From positions 1-20,405 of the IMG/VR virus record IMGVR_UViG_3300000553_001903: DNA of 20,405 bases, one strand, 5' to 3'. Of this stretch, positions 19,930-20,405 are shown piece after piece. Position numbers and translations under genes: made by a program. How positions within the stretch are numbered: the stretch's first letter is position 1; each line of letters begins with the position of its first letter. Under the pieces are notes generated by a model. That model had not been told where the DNA came from. It saw nothing but the letters and a program-made list of their open reading frames with translations, and did no database searches. The stretch is from a virus.

Positions 19930-19937
19930 TATTTATA
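19930..19937 (-). promoter_or_regulatory. T4-type late promoter box TATAAATA (minus strand)
   Basis: Exact consensus, 63 nt upstream of the endonuclease ATG at 19867, pointing into it. It matches the arrangement at 1712-1719. Confidence 0.65.
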
Positions 19938-19950
19938 AAAAGGCAGCGTT

Positions 19951-20082
19951 ATGAAAACTAAAGAACTCATCAATAAATTGTATGTCGCTGCTATTAAAGG
20001 TGACTCCCAAGAAGAGAAAAAGTTGTGGTTGAAGGTTCTTAAGAAAAGCCTTAAACACAAGAAAACTCACGCTGTCAAGTAA
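19951..20082 (+). CDS. Tiny basic protein, function unknown
   Basis: This 43-aa protein (MKTKELINKLYVAAIKGDSQ, then a Lys-rich end KKSLKHKKTHAVK) has SD AAAAAGG 8 nt before the ATG. It ends 2 nt before tRNA-Arg. The Lys-rich C-terminus suggests RNA or DNA contact. No family recognised. Confidence 0.7.
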   Translation: MKTKELINKLYVAAIKGDSQEEKKLWLKVLKKSLKHKKTHAVK

Positions 20083-20084
20083 TT

Positions 20085-20160
20085 GGTCACCTAGCTCAAC
20101 TGGAAGAGCAAGAGATTTCTACTCTCTAGGTTAGGGGTTCGAGTCCCTTGGTGATCGCCA
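20085..20160 (+). tRNA. tRNA-Arg (anticodon UCU)
   Basis: This is a complete 76-nt cloverleaf. Acceptor GGTCACC/GGTGATC (one G-U), D stem GCTC/GAGC, anticodon stem AGAGA/TCTCT with loop TTTCTAC (anticodon TCT at 20118-20120), T stem AGGGG/CCCTT with TTCGAGT, discriminator G and an encoded CCA. It reads AGA/AGG, codons used often in the AT-rich genes here. Confidence 0.95.
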
Positions 20161-20176
20161 TTTTTTGGAGGAAAGT

Positions 20177-20338
20177 ATGGAAGATAATTATTCGGTAATG
20201 TGCCTTAAGAAAGCTGCTTTCGTTGATGAACTGAATAATTATCTAACACTACTTTCTCCTGATCCATCAAATGATGTCATTATCAAATATTTGCAATCAC
20301 GTATTGCACAGCTTGATATTGCTATGAAAAAATATTAA
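20177..20338 (+). CDS. Small protein between tRNAs, function unknown
   Basis: This 53-aa protein (MEDNYSVMCLKKAAFVDELNNYL, then DPSNDVIIKYLQSRIAQLDIAMKKY) is all helical by appearance. A strong SD (GGAGGAAAG) precedes the ATG. It fills the gap between tRNA-Arg and the next tRNA exactly, so it is likely co-transcribed with them. No family recognised. Confidence 0.72.
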   Translation: MEDNYSVMCLKKAAFVDELNNYLTLLSPDPSNDVIIKYLQSRIAQLDIAMKKY

Positions 20339-20339
20339 T

Positions 20340-20405
20340 AGGGGAGTAGCCAAGCGGTCAAGGCTCACTGCTCATAACAGTGCGATCGGGGGTTCAAATC
20401 CCTCC
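20340..20405 (+). tRNA. tRNA with anticodon CAU (Met or Ile2), cut by window end
   Basis: The acceptor 5' strand AGGGGAG is followed by TA, D arm GCC...GGC, anticodon stem CACTG/CAGTG with loop CTCATAA (anticodon CAT at 20373-20375), and T arm GGGGG-TTCAAAT-CCCTC. The 3' acceptor strand lies outside. Met elongator, initiator and lysidine-type Ile cannot be told apart without the missing end; the acceptor has no obvious initiator mismatch visible. Confidence 0.88.

Noticed and set aside
20115-20123. Amber-suppressor anticodon CUA in the first tRNA
   Set aside because: CTA is readable one base off, but the AGAGA/TCTCT stem fixes the loop as TTTCTAC with anticodon UCU. It does not explain the TAG at 1427.

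Overview
The window looks like part of a large T4-superfamily myovirus genome. It carries a T4-type RNase H (5'-3' exonuclease), a PhoH-type ATPase, a PD-(D/E)XK exonuclease, T4-type late promoter boxes (TATAAATA), free-standing GIY-YIG endonucleases, tRNAs, and long runs of small plus-strand genes joined by ATGA, TGATG or TAATG overlaps. The host is not given. The tmRNA gene near the right end is circularly permuted (two-piece), with a 5' segment of the alphaproteobacterial style, so an alphaproteobacterial host is my best inference. Two-piece tmRNA also occurs in some cyanobacteria and betaproteobacteria.

Layout. (1) 1-3733 is a sugar module: the 3' end of a GmhB-like HAD phosphatase, a transaldolase, a GT4 glycosyltransferase and an HddA-like heptose-7-phosphate kinase. 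An antisense GIY-YIG endonuclease with one in-frame TAG interrupts it. Together these enzymes resemble part of a route from sedoheptulose-7-phosphate to an activated heptose. (2) 3748-7288 is a replication and nucleic-acid block: RNase H, which appears to start at AUU, a DUF6433-like protein, small conserved proteins, PhoH and the exonuclease. (3) 7290-18963 is an early-type accessory region of about 34 short genes. Four near-identical extended sigma70-like promoters (7292-7348, 9002-9058, 9758-9814, 11400-11456) and one diverged relative upstream of a DUF932 gene divide it into operons. A repeat-rich gap with a strong terminator lies at 8745-9028. Most products are unknown. Recognisable ones are DUF932, a KOW-like protein, a stand-alone GIY-YIG protein and several small families common in phages. 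(4) 18983-20405 is an RNA cluster: a permuted tmRNA preceded by a late-type promoter box, an antisense GIY-YIG/NUMOD3 endonuclease whose stop overlaps the tmRNA 3' edge, two tiny ORFs, tRNA-Arg(UCU) and a tRNA with anticodon CAU cut by the window end.

Most notable: the phage two-piece tmRNA with an 18-codon tag; the AUU-initiated RNase H; two distant endonucleases that share a late promoter box plus a bulged hairpin of the same shape but different sequence; the in-frame TAG combined with no TAG stop in any intact gene here; the repeated promoter family; and the partial heptose pathway.
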